From: Sabulicella rubraurantiaca
Lineage (GTDB): Bacteria; Pseudomonadota; Alphaproteobacteria; Acetobacterales; Acetobacteraceae
Reading direction: 5' to 3'
DNA: 64,000 nt
Assembly: GCF_017355885.1 (NCBI RefSeq)
Contig: NZ_JAFEUU010000001.1
Span: 62,001-126,000, forward strand
This document shows, piece by piece, positions 44,615 to 53,988 of the stretch; within the stretch, counting starts at the first letter, position 1, and every line of letters begins with the position of its first letter. Below the pieces are notes generated by a model, which was given only the letters and a program-made list of their open reading frames with translations, searched no databases and was not told the origin of the DNA. The translations under genes and the position numbers were made by a program.

Positions 44615-45112
44615 TCAGCCGCGCTGCTGCGACAGCAGCATCTCGATCGTCGCGATATGCGACTTGATCGCCGGCACCGCCATGGTGCCGATGATGCGCT
44701 CCTCGGTCGAGTTGCCGCTCTGCGCGATGGAGCTGTGGATCCGCAGCAGCTCCTGATGCCCTTCGAGTTGCGACTGAAGGAAGGCGCGGTCGAACTCCGT
44801 GCCGCTCATTGCCTCCATGCGCTGCATGGCCTGCATCTTGTCGGCGGGGAGGGAGACTGTCTGCGGAATGGTCACGCCCGCCATCCGCATCGCCTCCATG
44901 GTGGCCATCTGCTCCTCTGCCTCGAGCTGCGCGAACTGACGCACGGCGGGATTGCTGGCGCGCCGCATGCCCGACTGGGCGGATTGCAGCGCGGCAGTGC
45001 CGGCGGTCAGCGCAGCGGTGCGCATTTCCATGGCACCCTGCGCACGTGCGATGGTGGGGAGGAGGAGCGCGCTGCCCATCAGGGCAAGGCCGGCATTGCG
45101 ACGCTGAAGCAT
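44615..45112 (-). CDS. DUF4142 exported protein
   Basis: Exported helical protein (165 aa) with signal peptide MLQRRNAGLALMGSALLLPTIARA. The DUF4142 region includes SNPAVRQFAQLEAEEQMATMEAM and SGTEFDRAFLQSQLEGHQELLRIH, a ferritin-like four-helix pattern. Function unknown. It lies downstream of gpt on the same strand. Confidence 0.85.
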   Translation of the reverse strand: MLQRRNAGLALMGSALLLPTIARAQGAMEMRTAALTAGTAALQSAQSGMRRASNPAVRQFAQLEAEEQMATMEAMRMAGVTIPQTVSLPADKMQAMQRMEAMSGTEFDRAFLQSQLEGHQELLRIHSSIAQSGNSTEERIIGTMAVPAIKSHIATIEMLLSQQRG

Positions 45113-45140
45113 GGGAAAGCTCCGTCTGGAGGTGGTGCCA

Positions 45141-45172
45141 CGCCGGAACGGCGAGCTGAAACCCGCGGTTTC
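45141..45172 (-). terminator. Two small hairpins between gpt and DUF4142 genes
   Basis: GAAACC-CGC-GGTTTC is a perfect 15-bp palindrome (45158-45172), and CGCCG-GAA-CGGCG lies at 45141-45153. Both loops are 3 nt. No T run follows on either strand, so termination is uncertain. Confidence 0.3.
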
Positions 45173-45193
45173 CCTTGCCCCAATGGGTTCCTG

Positions 45194-45676
45194 CTACTTC
45201 CCCCCGGCCGATCGGGCGATGGGCGGGACGAATTGCTGCTCTGTATCCCAGGGGAACAGGATCCAGGTGTCCTGGCTCACCTCGGTCACGAAGGTGTCCA
45301 CCAGGGGCTTGCCCGCCGGCTTCGCGTAGACGGTCGCGAAATGCGCCTTGGGCAGCATGGCGCGCACCACGCGGGCCGTCGTGCCCGTGTCCACCAGATC
45401 GTCCAGCAACAGCCAGCCCTCGCCATCCCCTGCGGCGGCGGCCGCCTTCACGATGCGGGGCTCCCCCTTCACCTCTTCGTCATAGGTGACGACGCTCACC
45501 GTCTCGATGATGCGGCAATCCAGCTCGCGGGCCACGATGGCGGCGGGGATTAGCCCCCCACGGGTAATGGCGATGACGCCCTTCCAGGGACCGGCCCCCA
45601 CCAGCCGCCACGCCAGGGCCTTGCCGTCGCGGTGAAGCTGGTCCCAGGACACGGTGTAGTAGCGCTGCGCCATCAT
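45194..45676 (-). CDS. gpt: Xanthine-guanine phosphoribosyltransferase
   Basis: Purine salvage enzyme converting guanine or xanthine plus PRPP to nucleotides (160 aa). It aligns along its length with E. coli Gpt: [23 protein letters not shown], the PRPP motif [37 protein letters not shown] and [10 protein letters not shown]. Two adjacent ATGs (45676, 45673) follow GAGAAGG; either could be used. It is divergent from the gamma-glutamyltransferase gene. Confidence 0.94.
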   Translation of the reverse strand: MMAQRYYTVSWDQLHRDGKALAWRLVGAGPWKGVIAITRGGLIPAAIVARELDCRIIETVSVVTYDEEVKGEPRIVKAAAAAGDGEGWLLLDDLVDTGTTARVVRAMLPKAHFATVYAKPAGKPLVDTFVTEVSQDTWILFPWDTEQQFVPPIARSAGGK

Positions 45677-45798
45677 GCTGCCTTCTCGAATCGTTCTTTT
45701 GGCGCCTAGCCGATCCCTGGCCCCCCTGGAAAGGGGGCTTCCGGGCGGCTGAATTTGCGCCATACAGGGCAGGACGTCCTGCTGAGAAAGGTCCCACC

Positions 45799-47400
45799 AT
45801 GCGCGATTTTCATGCCCCTGGCCGCAGCCCGGTCCTTGCCGGGCGCGGAATGGCCGCGACCTCCATGCCCGCCGCGACCCTCGCGGCCATCGAGGTGCTG
45901 AAGGGGGGTGGCAACGCGCTGGACGCCGCCATCGCCGCGGTTGCCCTGCTGGGCGTCATCGAGCCGCAATCCACGGGCATCGGCGGCGACTGCTTCTGCC
46001 TCTACGCCCCGGCCGGGACCGGGCAGGTGATTGCCATGAACGGCTCCGGCCGGGCCCCTGCGGGCGCGACGCCCGAGGCGCTGCGAGCCGCCGGGCTGAC
46101 CGCGATGGTCAACACCTCGGCCCATTCGGTCACCATCCCCGGCGCGGTCGCGGCCTGGGAGAAGCTGAATGCCGCCTATGGGAGGCGCGGCCTCGACGTG
46201 CTGCTCCAGCCCGCGATTCGCGCGGCGGAGAAGGGGTTCCACGTCCATGCGCGCGTTGCCCATGACTGGTCCGAGGCCGAGGGCAAGCTGCGTTTGCATG
46301 CCGTCACCGCCCGCCACTACCTGAAGGGCGGCGCAGCCCCGCGCATGGGCGACCGGATGCAATTCCCTGCCCTGGGCCGCACGCTGCGCGCCATCGCCAA
46401 GGACGGCGCCCGCGCCTTCTACGAGGGCGAGATCGCGGCCGACATGGTCCGCACCCTGCGCGCGGCCGGCGGAACGCACACCGAGGCGGATTTCGCCGCC
46501 GGGCTGAACGGGCCCGAGTTCGTGACGCCGATCCAGCGTCGCTTCAAGGGCCTGGACATCTTCGAGTGCCCGCCGAACGGCACCGGCATCATCGCACTGA
46601 TGATGCTGGGCCTGCTGGAAGGCTTCGGCCCAGCGCCGGACGGCCCGCTTGGCCTCACCCGCCTGCATCGCCACATCGAGGCTGGGCGCCTCGCCTATCG
46701 CGACCGCGACGCCTTCATCGCCGACCCGGCGCATGTGGAGGTGCCGGTGGAGAAGCTTCTCTCCGACGAGTACCTGCAGGCCCTGGCCCGCAACATCCGC
46801 GACGATGCCGCCTCGGAGTTGCCGCCCGCCGGGCAGGCGCTCATGCCGGTCCATGCCGACACCGTGTATCTCTGCGTGGTGGATGAGGACGGGAATGCCT
46901 GCTCCTTCATCAACTCGCTCTTCGAGAGCTTCGGCTCCGGCATCCTCGCCGAAGAGTCGGGAGTGATGCTCCATAATCGCGGCTTCGGATTCCGGCTCCA
47001 GGAGGGGCATCCGAACTGCATCGCGCCGGGCAAGCGGCCCATGCACACCATCATCCCCGGCATGGCGATGAAGGATGGTCAGGCCTACATGCCCTTCGGC
47101 GTGATGGGCGGGCATTTCCAGCCCATGGGCCAGTCGCTGCTGCTCACCAACATGCTGGATTACGGCTTCGACGTGCAGCAGGCCCTGGACCTGCCGCGCC
47201 TCTTCCCGCGCGAAGGCCGCATCCAGGTGGAACGCGGCATCCCCACCGAGGTGGTGCGCGGCCTCAACGCCATGGGCCATGACTGCCTCTCCATCGAGAA
47301 GCCGCATGGCGGCGGGCAGGCCATCGTCATCGACCGCGAGCGTGGCTGCCTGATTGGCGGAAGTGACCCTCGCAAGGATGGCTGCGCGCTGGGATACTGA
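45799..47400 (+). CDS. Gamma-glutamyltransferase family protein, no signal peptide
   Basis: Ntn-hydrolase of the GGT family (533 aa). N-terminal features are [26 protein letters not shown]-like [12 protein letters not shown] and NGSGRAP. The autoprocessing nucleophile is T355 in [24 protein letters not shown], and [14 protein letters not shown] fits the small subunit. There is no export signal, so it is probably cytoplasmic, like YwrD-type proteins rather than classical periplasmic GGT. It lies 3 bp before an amidase gene, suggesting joint breakdown of an amide or gamma-glutamyl compound. Confidence 0.88.
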   Translation: MRDFHAPGRSPVLAGRGMAATSMPAATLAAIEVLKGGGNALDAAIAAVALLGVIEPQSTGIGGDCFCLYAPAGTGQVIAMNGSGRAPAGATPEALRAAGLTAMVNTSAHSVTIPGAVAAWEKLNAAYGRRGLDVLLQPAIRAAEKGFHVHARVAHDWSEAEGKLRLHAVTARHYLKGGAAPRMGDRMQFPALGRTLRAIAKDGARAFYEGEIAADMVRTLRAAGGTHTEADFAAGLNGPEFVTPIQRRFKGLDIFECPPNGTGIIALMMLGLLEGFGPAPDGPLGLTRLHRHIEAGRLAYRDRDAFIADPAHVEVPVEKLLSDEYLQALARNIRDDAASELPPAGQALMPVHADTVYLCVVDEDGNACSFINSLFESFGSGILAEESGVMLHNRGFGFRLQEGHPNCIAPGKRPMHTIIPGMAMKDGQAYMPFGVMGGHFQPMGQSLLLTNMLDYGFDVQQALDLPRLFPREGRIQVERGIPTEVVRGLNAMGHDCLSIEKPHGGGQAIVIDRERGCLIGGSDPRKDGCALGY

Positions 47401-47403
47401 GCC

Positions 47404-48900
47404 ATGACCGAACCCTGTGACCTTTCCGCCGTCGAGGCGCGCCGCCTGATCGGGCAGAAGCGCCTTTCCCCCACCGAGCTCCTCGAATCCTGCCTGCGGC
47501 GGATCGAGGAGGTGAACCCGGCCGTCAACGCCATGGTCGCCATGGACGAGGAGTCGGCCCGGCGCGAGGCCAAGTCTGTCGAGGAGGCCATCGCACGCGG
47601 CGATACGGTCGGGCCGCTCGCGGGCCTGCCGCTTGGCATCAAGGACCTGGAGCAAACCAAGGGACTCCGCACGACTTGGGGCAGCCCGATCTTCCGCGAC
47701 CACGTTCCCGACCGCGACGAGGGGATGGTCAAGAATCTCCGCGACGCGGGCGGCATCGTTTTGGGCAAGACCAACGTGCCGGAATTCGGCCTGGGCGCGA
47801 ATAGCCGCAACGCCGTCTATGGCGCCACGGGCAATGCCTTCGACAACACGCGCAACGCTGCCGGCTCCTCCGGTGGTTCCGCCGTGGCGCTGGCGACCGG
47901 CATGGTCCCGCTGGCCAGCGGCAGCGACACGGGCGGGTCACTGCGCAACCCCGCGGCTTTCAACGGTATCGTCGGCTACCGGCCCTCGCCGGGCCTCGTT
48001 CCCTCCGAGCGGCGCATCCATGGCTGGTCGGCGCTCTCCGTGCTCGGCCCCATGGCGCGCAACGTGCCCGATTTGTCGCTGATGCTCTCGGCAATGGCGA
48101 GCGACGACGCAGCAGACCCGCTTGCCTACACGCTACATGCCCGCACCGTGCGCGGGGAGGCGGCGCTGTTCTATCCGCCGCGCCGCATCGACCTCTCCAC
48201 CGTGCGCTTCGCCGCGACTGAGGATTTCGGGCACGCGCTGGTGGAGCAGGTGGTGCGCCGCAAGTTCCGCGAGGCAGTCTCCGCCATCGCGCCGCATGCG
48301 CGCGAAATGGAAGAGGCGACGCCCGACCTTTCGGGTGGGGACGAGGCCTTCGAGGTGTTGCGCGCCATCGGCGCCCTCGCCTCACATGGTGAGCGTGTGC
48401 GGAAGCGGCCCGAGGATTGCGGCCCCAACATGCACGCCAATGTCGAGGAGGCGCTGCGCTACAACGTCGAGGACGTGGCGCGGGCGCTCACGACGCAGAC
48501 GCGCATCTATCGCGACTTCCAGCGCTTCTTCGAAAACCATGACGTCCTGATCTCGCCGGCCATCACCACCAGCCCGCGCTCGTGGCGCGAGCTGTTCCCG
48601 GAAATGATCGACGGGAAGAAGGTCCGCACCTACTTCCACTGGCTGGCGCTGGCCTATTACGTAACCCTCACCGGTTACCCGGCGATCAGCCTGCCGGTCG
48701 GCCTCGATGAGAATGGCATGCCCTTCGGCCTGCAGATCGTCGGGCCGCGCGGCGGCGATGCCTTCCTGCTCGGCGTTGCGGCCGCGCTCGAGGAGGCGCT
48801 TTCCGGCAGCGCAGCGACGGCGCGGCCAGTGCCCGATCTCGGCAAGCTGCGTGCGGCGAAGCCGATCGCCCAAATGGAGGGCTTCCTGGGCTTCGGCTGA
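47404..48900 (+). CDS. Amidase-signature hydrolase
   Basis: Amidase-signature enzyme (498 aa). The Ser-cisSer-Lys triad is visible: K80 in LGIKDLEQTKG, the cis-Ser in GSSGGS (154-159), and the nucleophile S179 in SGSDTGGSLRNPA. There is no signal peptide. It is translationally linked to the preceding GGT-like gene. Substrate unknown; glutamyl-tRNA amidotransferase is unlikely because gatC/gatB are absent nearby. Confidence 0.9.
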   Translation: MTEPCDLSAVEARRLIGQKRLSPTELLESCLRRIEEVNPAVNAMVAMDEESARREAKSVEEAIARGDTVGPLAGLPLGIKDLEQTKGLRTTWGSPIFRDHVPDRDEGMVKNLRDAGGIVLGKTNVPEFGLGANSRNAVYGATGNAFDNTRNAAGSSGGSAVALATGMVPLASGSDTGGSLRNPAAFNGIVGYRPSPGLVPSERRIHGWSALSVLGPMARNVPDLSLMLSAMASDDAADPLAYTLHARTVRGEAALFYPPRRIDLSTVRFAATEDFGHALVEQVVRRKFREAVSAIAPHAREMEEATPDLSGGDEAFEVLRAIGALASHGERVRKRPEDCGPNMHANVEEALRYNVEDVARALTTQTRIYRDFQRFFENHDVLISPAITTSPRSWRELFPEMIDGKKVRTYFHWLALAYYVTLTGYPAISLPVGLDENGMPFGLQIVGPRGGDAFLLGVAAALEEALSGSAATARPVPDLGKLRAAKPIAQMEGFLGFG

Positions 48901-48909
48901 CGCCGGGGC

Positions 48910-49152
48910 CTACCAGCCGTAGTAATGACGCGGGCGGCCGTAATAGCCGTAGGCGCGCGGCGGCGGGGCGTAGTAGCCGCGGTCGTAATAGGCGTATCGC
49001 GGCGGCTGGCTCGCTGCCGCGATGCCCAGTCCCGCCGCGGCGCCAATGCCCGCACCCAGCAGGCCCGTGGCCAGCGGATCAGGGTAGCCGTAGGGGTCGG
49101 TGCAGGCGCCGAGCGCCAGGAGAGCCGCGGGCAGAATCAGGAGCTTGCGCAT
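48910..49152 (-). CDS. Small Tyr/Gly-rich lipoprotein
   Basis: Predicted 80-aa lipoprotein. MRKLLILPAALLALGAC is a lipoprotein signal with lipobox LGAC. A glycine-zipper-like segment (GLLGAGIGAAAGLGIAAA) precedes a tyrosine-rich tail (YAYYDRGYYAPPP and more Tyr-Gly pairs to YYGW). Probable envelope protein of unknown function. It converges on the amidase gene. Confidence 0.72.
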   Translation of the reverse strand: MRKLLILPAALLALGACTDPYGYPDPLATGLLGAGIGAAAGLGIAAASQPPRYAYYDRGYYAPPPRAYGYYGRPRHYYGW

Positions 49153-49269
49153 GGGAAAACCTCCGATGCGCCCAGAAATGGGCGTGCATCGTGTCCAACG
49201 CGCGGCGGGGCGGAGGTGTTTTCGGGCCGATTGCGGCGATGCGAAGGCAGGGAGGCCCCAGCCGGGACC

Positions 49270-49515
49270 TCAGCGCGAGAAGGCGTTGAAGGTCTGTAGA
49301 GTATAGGTGTCTTTCACGCCCGGCACGGTCTGCACCTTCTCTACCACGAACAGGCCGATATCCTGCTCGGCGGAGAGGTAGAACTTCCCCAGCAGGTCGT
49401 ATTGTCCGGAGATGGAATGCATCTCCGACATCTCCTCGATGCCGTCGGCCATTTCGCGCGCCACGCGGTAGGCCTGTCCCATCTCGCATTTGACCATGAC
49501 GAAAATGGCGCGCAT
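49270..49515 (-). CDS. Stand-alone Lrp/AsnC ligand-binding (RAM) domain protein
   Basis: Protein of 81 aa that is only the C-terminal ligand-binding domain of Lrp/AsnC regulators, without the helix-turn-helix. It begins MRAIFVMVKCEMGQAYRVAREM and contains the typical SISGQYDLLGKFYLS and KVQTVPGVKDTYTLQTF. ATG 49515 follows GGAGGG. Such small proteins assemble as rings that bind amino acids; no partner gene is adjacent. Confidence 0.85.
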   Translation of the reverse strand: MRAIFVMVKCEMGQAYRVAREMADGIEEMSEMHSISGQYDLLGKFYLSAEQDIGLFVVEKVQTVPGVKDTYTLQTFNAFSR

Positions 49516-49620
49516 CGGACCCTCCGCTTCGGTGCGGACAGGATATGCCGCGCCGCCGGGCGCGCGTCCACCGCGCTGCCCAGGGCGCGGGCAGCGGCGG
49601 CTCCATTCCGGCGCCAGGGC

Positions 49621-50721
49621 ATGACGGAACCGGTTGCGCCCGGCGCGCGCCTGCCGCCAAATCGGCGCATGGACGCGCTGCCCCCTTCCGCCGACCGCGG
49701 CGGCCCCGCCCAGCCGCTGCTCCGCCTGGACGGGCTGGTGAAGCATTTCCCCCTCAAGGGCGGCCTGCTGGGCCGCACCCAAGCCGTGGTGCGCGCCGTG
49801 GACGGGGTGGGCTTCGAGGTCCGCAAGGGCGAGACGCTCGGCATCGTGGGGGAGAGCGGCTGCGGCAAGTCCACCACCGCGCGCCTCCTGATGCGGCTCC
49901 TCGACCCCGATTCCGGCACGATGGTCTTCGATGGCGAGGCGGTGGGCGGCAGCGCCCAGGTCGGCGGCCTGCCGCTGCGCGAATATCGGCGCCAGGTGCA
50001 GATGGTGTTCCAGGACAGCTACGCCTCGCTCAACCCGCGCCTACCGATCGAGGACAGCATCGCCTTCGCGCCCAAGGTCCACGGGCTGGGCAATGCGGAG
50101 GCGGTGCGCCGCGCCCGCGACATGCTGGCCGCGGTCGGGCTGGCCCCGGCCAACTTCGCGCGCCGCTATCCGCACGAGCTCTCCGGCGGTCAGCGCCAGC
50201 GCGTGAACATCGCGCGCGCTCTGGCGCTCCGTCCGCGCCTCGTCATCCTCGATGAGCCGGTGAGCGCCCTCGACAAGTCGGTCGAGGCGCAGGTGCTGAA
50301 CCTCCTGGTGGACCTGAAGGAGGAGTTCGGCCTCACCTATGTCTTCATCTCGCATGACCTGAACGTGGTGCAGTACATCAGCGACCGCGTGTTGGTGATG
50401 TATTTGGGCGAGGTGGCGGAGATCGGCCCGGTGGAGCGCATCTATGAGCACCCGGCCCATCCCTATACGGCTGCGCTGCTCGCCTCCCGCCCCTCCATGG
50501 ACCCGTCGAGGCGCCGTACCGCGCCGCCTTTGACGGGTGACCCACCCAACCCGGTGAATCCGCCCTCCGGGTGCCGGTTCCGCACGCGCTGCCCGCATGC
50601 CGAGGCGGTCTGCGCCGAAAGGAAACCCATCATGGCCGATCTGGGCGGCGGTCACGCCGCTTCGTGCCACATCGCGAATCCCGGCAGCGGCCACTCCCTG
50701 GCCGAGAAGGTGGCGGCATGA
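49621..50721 (+). CDS. oppF: Oligopeptide/dipeptide-type ABC ATPase, OppF/DppF-like
   Basis: ABC ATPase (366 aa from ATG 49621, 350 from ATG 49669; neither has a strong ribosome binding site). It has Walker A GESGCGKSTTARLL, the Q-loop MVFQDSYASLNPR, signature LSGGQRQRVNIARAL, Walker B LVILDEPVSALD, and the C-terminal oligopeptide extension with cysteines (GCRFRTRCPHAEAVC). It overlaps the OppD-like gene. No permease or receptor for it lies in the window. Confidence 0.88.
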   Translation: MTEPVAPGARLPPNRRMDALPPSADRGGPAQPLLRLDGLVKHFPLKGGLLGRTQAVVRAVDGVGFEVRKGETLGIVGESGCGKSTTARLLMRLLDPDSGTMVFDGEAVGGSAQVGGLPLREYRRQVQMVFQDSYASLNPRLPIEDSIAFAPKVHGLGNAEAVRRARDMLAAVGLAPANFARRYPHELSGGQRQRVNIARALALRPRLVILDEPVSALDKSVEAQVLNLLVDLKEEFGLTYVFISHDLNVVQYISDRVLVMYLGEVAEIGPVERIYEHPAHPYTAALLASRPSMDPSRRRTAPPLTGDPPNPVNPPSGCRFRTRCPHAEAVCAERKPIMADLGGGHAASCHIANPGSGHSLAEKVAA

Positions 50722-51716
50722 GCTTGGTCACGCTGCGCGACTTGCGCGTCACCTTCCGCACCCGCGACCGCACGGTGCATGCGGTGAACGGCGTGGACCT
50801 CGACCTCGCCGCCGGCGAGACGCTCTGCATCCTCGGCGAATCAGGCTCGGGCAAGTCGGTCACGCTGCGCGCCCTCATGCGCCTCCTTCCGCGCTTCGCC
50901 GAGGTGCAGGGCAGGGTGGAGGTGGCCGGGCAGGACGTGACGCGGATGAGCGAAGGAGAGCTCACCGATTTCCGCGGCCGCGACGTGGCGATGATCTTCC
51001 AGGAGCCGATGACGGCCATGGACCCGGTCTTCACCATCGGCCAGCAGATCGCGGAGACGGTGCGTCGGCACGAGCGCGTCTCGCGCGCGGCCGCCGAGGC
51101 GCGGGCCCTGGAATTGCTGGAGCTTGTGCAGATCCCCTCGGCCAAGCGCCGCCTTGCCGCCTATCCGCACGAATTGTCGGGCGGCCTGCGCCAGCGCGCG
51201 ATGATCGCCGTGGCGCTGGCCTGCCGCCCCAAGCTGCTGCTGGCCGACGAGCCGACGACGGCGCTGGACGCCACGGTGCAGATCCAGGTGCTGCTGCTGC
51301 TGCGCGACCTGCAGAAGCGCTTCAACATGGGCGTGATCTTCGTCACCCACGACCTCGGCGTCGCCGGCGAGATCGCGGATCGCGTGGCGGTGATGTATGC
51401 AGGGCGCGTGGTGGAGGAGGGGCCTGTCTCCGGCCTCATGTCGGGGCCGCTGCATCCCTACGCTCAGGGGCTGCTCGGTGCCACGGTGCATCCGGGAATG
51501 CGCGGCAAGCGCCTCACCACCATTCCCGGCGCGCCGCCTGCGCTGGACCGGGAGCCCACCGCCTGCGCCTTCGCGCCCCGATGCGACCGGGCGCATGACG
51601 CCTGCCTTGCCGAAGTGCCAAGTCTGCGTGAGCCGGTGCCGGGCCGCCGCGCCCGCTGCGTACTGGTGCCCGACGCGCGAGCCGAAAGCCCCGGCCTGGT
51701 TCCGGCCGGGGTCTAG
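50718..51716 (+). CDS. oppD: Oligopeptide/dipeptide-type ABC ATPase, OppD/DppD-like
   Basis: Partner ATPase (332 aa). It has Walker A GESGSGKSVTLRAL, Q-loop MIFQEPMTAMDPVFTIG, signature LSGGLRQRAMIAVAL, Walker B LLLADEPTTALD, and a C-terminal oligopeptide domain with a three-cysteine cluster (ACAFAPRCDRAHDACL). ATG overlaps the stop of the OppF-like gene as ATGA. The order F then D, with no permeases on either side, is unusual; the rest of the transporter must be elsewhere or lost. Confidence 0.9.
   Translation: MSLVTLRDLRVTFRTRDRTVHAVNGVDLDLAAGETLCILGESGSGKSVTLRALMRLLPRFAEVQGRVEVAGQDVTRMSEGELTDFRGRDVAMIFQEPMTAMDPVFTIGQQIAETVRRHERVSRAAAEARALELLELVQIPSAKRRLAAYPHELSGGLRQRAMIAVALACRPKLLLADEPTTALDATVQIQVLLLLRDLQKRFNMGVIFVTHDLGVAGEIADRVAVMYAGRVVEEGPVSGLMSGPLHPYAQGLLGATVHPGMRGKRLTTIPGAPPALDREPTACAFAPRCDRAHDACLAEVPSLREPVPGRRARCVLVPDARAESPGLVPAGV
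51689..51711. terminator. GC hairpin at the convergent end of oppD and a Bug receptor gene
   Basis: CCCCGGCC (51689-51696) pairs perfectly with GGCCGGGG (51704-51711) over a 7-nt loop, inside the last codons of oppD. No long T run follows on either strand. It may act in both directions between the convergent genes. Confidence 0.4.
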
Positions 51717-51726
51717 AAAAGGCGTC

Positions 51727-52686
51727 TTAGCTTTCGAACATGATGTTGCGCTCGCGGATGATGCGGCCCCATTTCGCCGCCTCCGCCTGCACATGGGCCC
51801 GCGCCACGGCTTCGTCCGACCCCCGCAGGAGGAAGCCTGCGCCAGATGCGCGTGCCTGCACGTCGGGCTGTGCGACCGCATGGGCTGCGACCTCGGTGAG
51901 CCGCGCGGCCACCGCGTCGGGCGTGCCGGCCGGTGCCCACCACATCACCCAGGAATAAGCCTCGAAGCCAGGCACGACGCTTTCACTGATGGTCGGCAGT
52001 TCGGGGAGGGTGGGGATCCGCTCCGCGGTCCCGACCGCCAGGGCCGGGATGGCGCGTTGCGCGATCAGGGCCTGGGCGGCCGGCAGGTCCAGGATCGTGA
52101 AATCCACGCGCCCCGCCTGAAGCTCCGTGAGCGAGGGTGCGGAGCCGCGGAAGGGAACGTGGGTGATCTCGGCCCCCGTCATGGCGCGATACAACTCGCC
52201 GGCGAGGTGCGCCGGGTTCCCAACCCCACCGGAAGCGAAGGTGAAGCGCCCCGGATTGGCCTGCACGACGCGATGCCATTCCTGCACCGTCTGCGCTGGG
52301 AAGCCCGGGCGCGTCACCAGCACGGTCGGCGTGATGGCGAGCATGGAAAGCGGCCGGAAATCCCGCACCGGGTCGTAGGGCGCCGGGTTCATCATGAAGG
52401 GTGCGGTGAGAGAGGAGATGACCGCAACCAGGATGGTGTGGCCGTCCGGTGCCTCGCGCGCCGCGATGGATGAGCCGACCGCGGCGCCCGCGCCAGTCCG
52501 GTTCTCCACCGTGACGGGCTGGCCAAGCGCCGCCTGGGCATGGGGCGCCATCAGCCGCGCCAGCAGGTCCGGGCTGCCCCCGGCCGGAAACGGGACGATG
52601 AGGCGGATGGGCCGGCTTGGCGCCCAGCGCCCTTGGGCAAGAGCAGGCGTGGCGAGCGGGGCGAGCAAAAGCGCGCGGCGATGCAT
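51727..52686 (-). CDS. TTT-system substrate-binding protein (Bug family), copy 2
   Basis: Periplasmic receptor (319 aa) with signal peptide MHRRALLLAPLATPALA. The Bug motif reads RPIRLIVPFPAGGSPDLLARL. VTVENRTGAGAAVGSSIAA and HVPFRGSAPSLTELQAGRVDF fit the family. ATG 52686 is chosen to start at the signal peptide; the open frame extends further. No tctA/tctB nearby. It ends 10 bp from oppD on the other strand and is divergent from the sulfite-oxidase-like gene. Confidence 0.91.
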   Translation of the reverse strand: MHRRALLLAPLATPALAQGRWAPSRPIRLIVPFPAGGSPDLLARLMAPHAQAALGQPVTVENRTGAGAAVGSSIAAREAPDGHTILVAVISSLTAPFMMNPAPYDPVRDFRPLSMLAITPTVLVTRPGFPAQTVQEWHRVVQANPGRFTFASGGVGNPAHLAGELYRAMTGAEITHVPFRGSAPSLTELQAGRVDFTILDLPAAQALIAQRAIPALAVGTAERIPTLPELPTISESVVPGFEAYSWVMWWAPAGTPDAVAARLTEVAAHAVAQPDVQARASGAGFLLRGSDEAVARAHVQAEAAKWGRIIRERNIMFES

Positions 52687-52775
52687 GGTCCGGTCTCCGG
52701 GAAAGGCGACTGGCCGGTTGGCGTTCCCCGGCCCATATGTGCCATCGGAACCGAAGCCTGCAAGGATTGAATGCC

Positions 52776-53438
52776 ATGGCGGAAGAGGACGGCGTGCGGC
52801 TCGAGGGCGAGGTGCGCGAGAAGCTGCTGCGCTCCAAGGAGCAATGGGCGAGGGAAGGGCGGTTGCTGACCGGCACCACCGGGGCTGACCGCCTGCCGCC
52901 CGGCCAGCGCCTGGTGACCGACTTCCCCGTACTCGACCTCGGCGTGCAGCCGGACGTGAAGCCGGAGCGCTGGCGCCTGCGGCTCGAGGGGCTGGTGGAG
53001 AACCGCCTGGCCCTGGCATGGGACGCCTTCATGGCGCTGCCGCAGCGCGACTTCGTAAACGACATCCATTGCGTCACGGCCTGGTCGCGCTACGACAACA
53101 CGTGGCGCGGCGTGGCCAGCCGCGACCTGCTGGAGCTGGCGAAGCCGAAGCCCGAGGCGCGCTTCGTCGTCTTCCACTCCTATGACGGCTACACCACCAA
53201 CGTCTCGCTCGACACCTTCGCGGCGGAGGATGTGCTGGTGGCGCATAGCTGGGCCGGAAAGCCCTTGGACCGCGTGCATGGTGGCCCGGCGCGCATCGTC
53301 ATTCCGCGCTATTACTTCTGGAAGTCGGCCAAGTGGGTGACGCGCATCGAGTTCCTCGCCGAGGATCGCCCCGGCTTCTGGGAGGTGCGCGGCTACCACA
53401 ACAGTGCCGACCCCTGGCTGGAGGAACGCTATGGTTGA
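52776..53438 (+). CDS. Sulfite-oxidase-like molybdopterin oxidoreductase, cytoplasmic
   Basis: Single-domain molybdopterin protein (220 aa) of the sulfite oxidase fold. The Mo-ligand cysteine is C99 in NDIHCVTAWSRYDN. Other family segments are VFHSYDGYTTNVSL, AHSWAGKPLDRVHGGPARIVIP and YYFWKSAKWVTRIEF. It has no signal peptide, heme or dimerisation domain, so it is not a classical SorA/SorT. ATG at 52776 follows AAGGA. It overlaps the glutathione peroxidase gene by 8 bp. Its substrate is unknown. Confidence 0.88.
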   Translation: MAEEDGVRLEGEVREKLLRSKEQWAREGRLLTGTTGADRLPPGQRLVTDFPVLDLGVQPDVKPERWRLRLEGLVENRLALAWDAFMALPQRDFVNDIHCVTAWSRYDNTWRGVASRDLLELAKPKPEARFVVFHSYDGYTTNVSLDTFAAEDVLVAHSWAGKPLDRVHGGPARIVIPRYYFWKSAKWVTRIEFLAEDRPGFWEVRGYHNSADPWLEERYG

Positions 53439-53988
53439 CCTGCTCCGCCGCACCGCCCTGCTCGTGTCGAGCTTCGTGGTGCCTGCCGTGAAGCAGGGGC
53501 AGGCTACGACCAGCGAGGAAGCCTGGGGCTTCTCCTTCGACGCGCTGGAAGGCGGGTCCCTCCCGCTGGAGCAGTTTCGCGGCCGTGTGCTGCTGGTGGT
53601 CAACACCGCCAGCTTTTGCGGCTTCACCCCGCAATACGCCGCCCTGCAACACCTGCACGAGCAGCACGAGGCGCGGGGCCTCACGGTGATCGGCGTGCCC
53701 TCCACCGATTTCGGCCAGGAAAGCACCGAGACCGCGAAGGTGCGCGAGTTCTGCGAGGCCCAGTTCAACATTTCCTTGCCGATGGCGGGGCTCACCCACG
53801 TTCGGGGCGCGGGCGCACATCCATTCTTTCGCTGGGCCGCTGCCCAGGCGGGGCCGGTGCGGTGGAACTTCCACAAATACCTCGTCGCAAGGGACGGGCG
53901 GCGCGTGACCGGCTTCACCACCCGCGTCGCGCCGGATTCTGCCGCGCTCACGCGCGCGCTCGACGAGGCTTTGGCAGCCTCCGCGTGA
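53431..53988 (+). CDS. Glutathione peroxidase family protein
   Basis: Thioredoxin-fold peroxidase (185 aa). The catalytic residues are C63 in VNTASFCGFTPQY, Q95 in DFGQES and W144-N145 in VRWNFHKYL, so it is a cysteine (not selenocysteine) enzyme. A weakly hydrophobic N-terminus (LLRRTALLVSSFVVPAV) might be an export signal or anchor. ATG 53431 has GGAGG upstream and overlaps the preceding stop; folK overlaps its end. Confidence 0.9.
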   Translation: MVDLLRRTALLVSSFVVPAVKQGQATTSEEAWGFSFDALEGGSLPLEQFRGRVLLVVNTASFCGFTPQYAALQHLHEQHEARGLTVIGVPSTDFGQESTETAKVREFCEAQFNISLPMAGLTHVRGAGAHPFFRWAAAQAGPVRWNFHKYLVARDGRRVTGFTTRVAPDSAALTRALDEALAASA

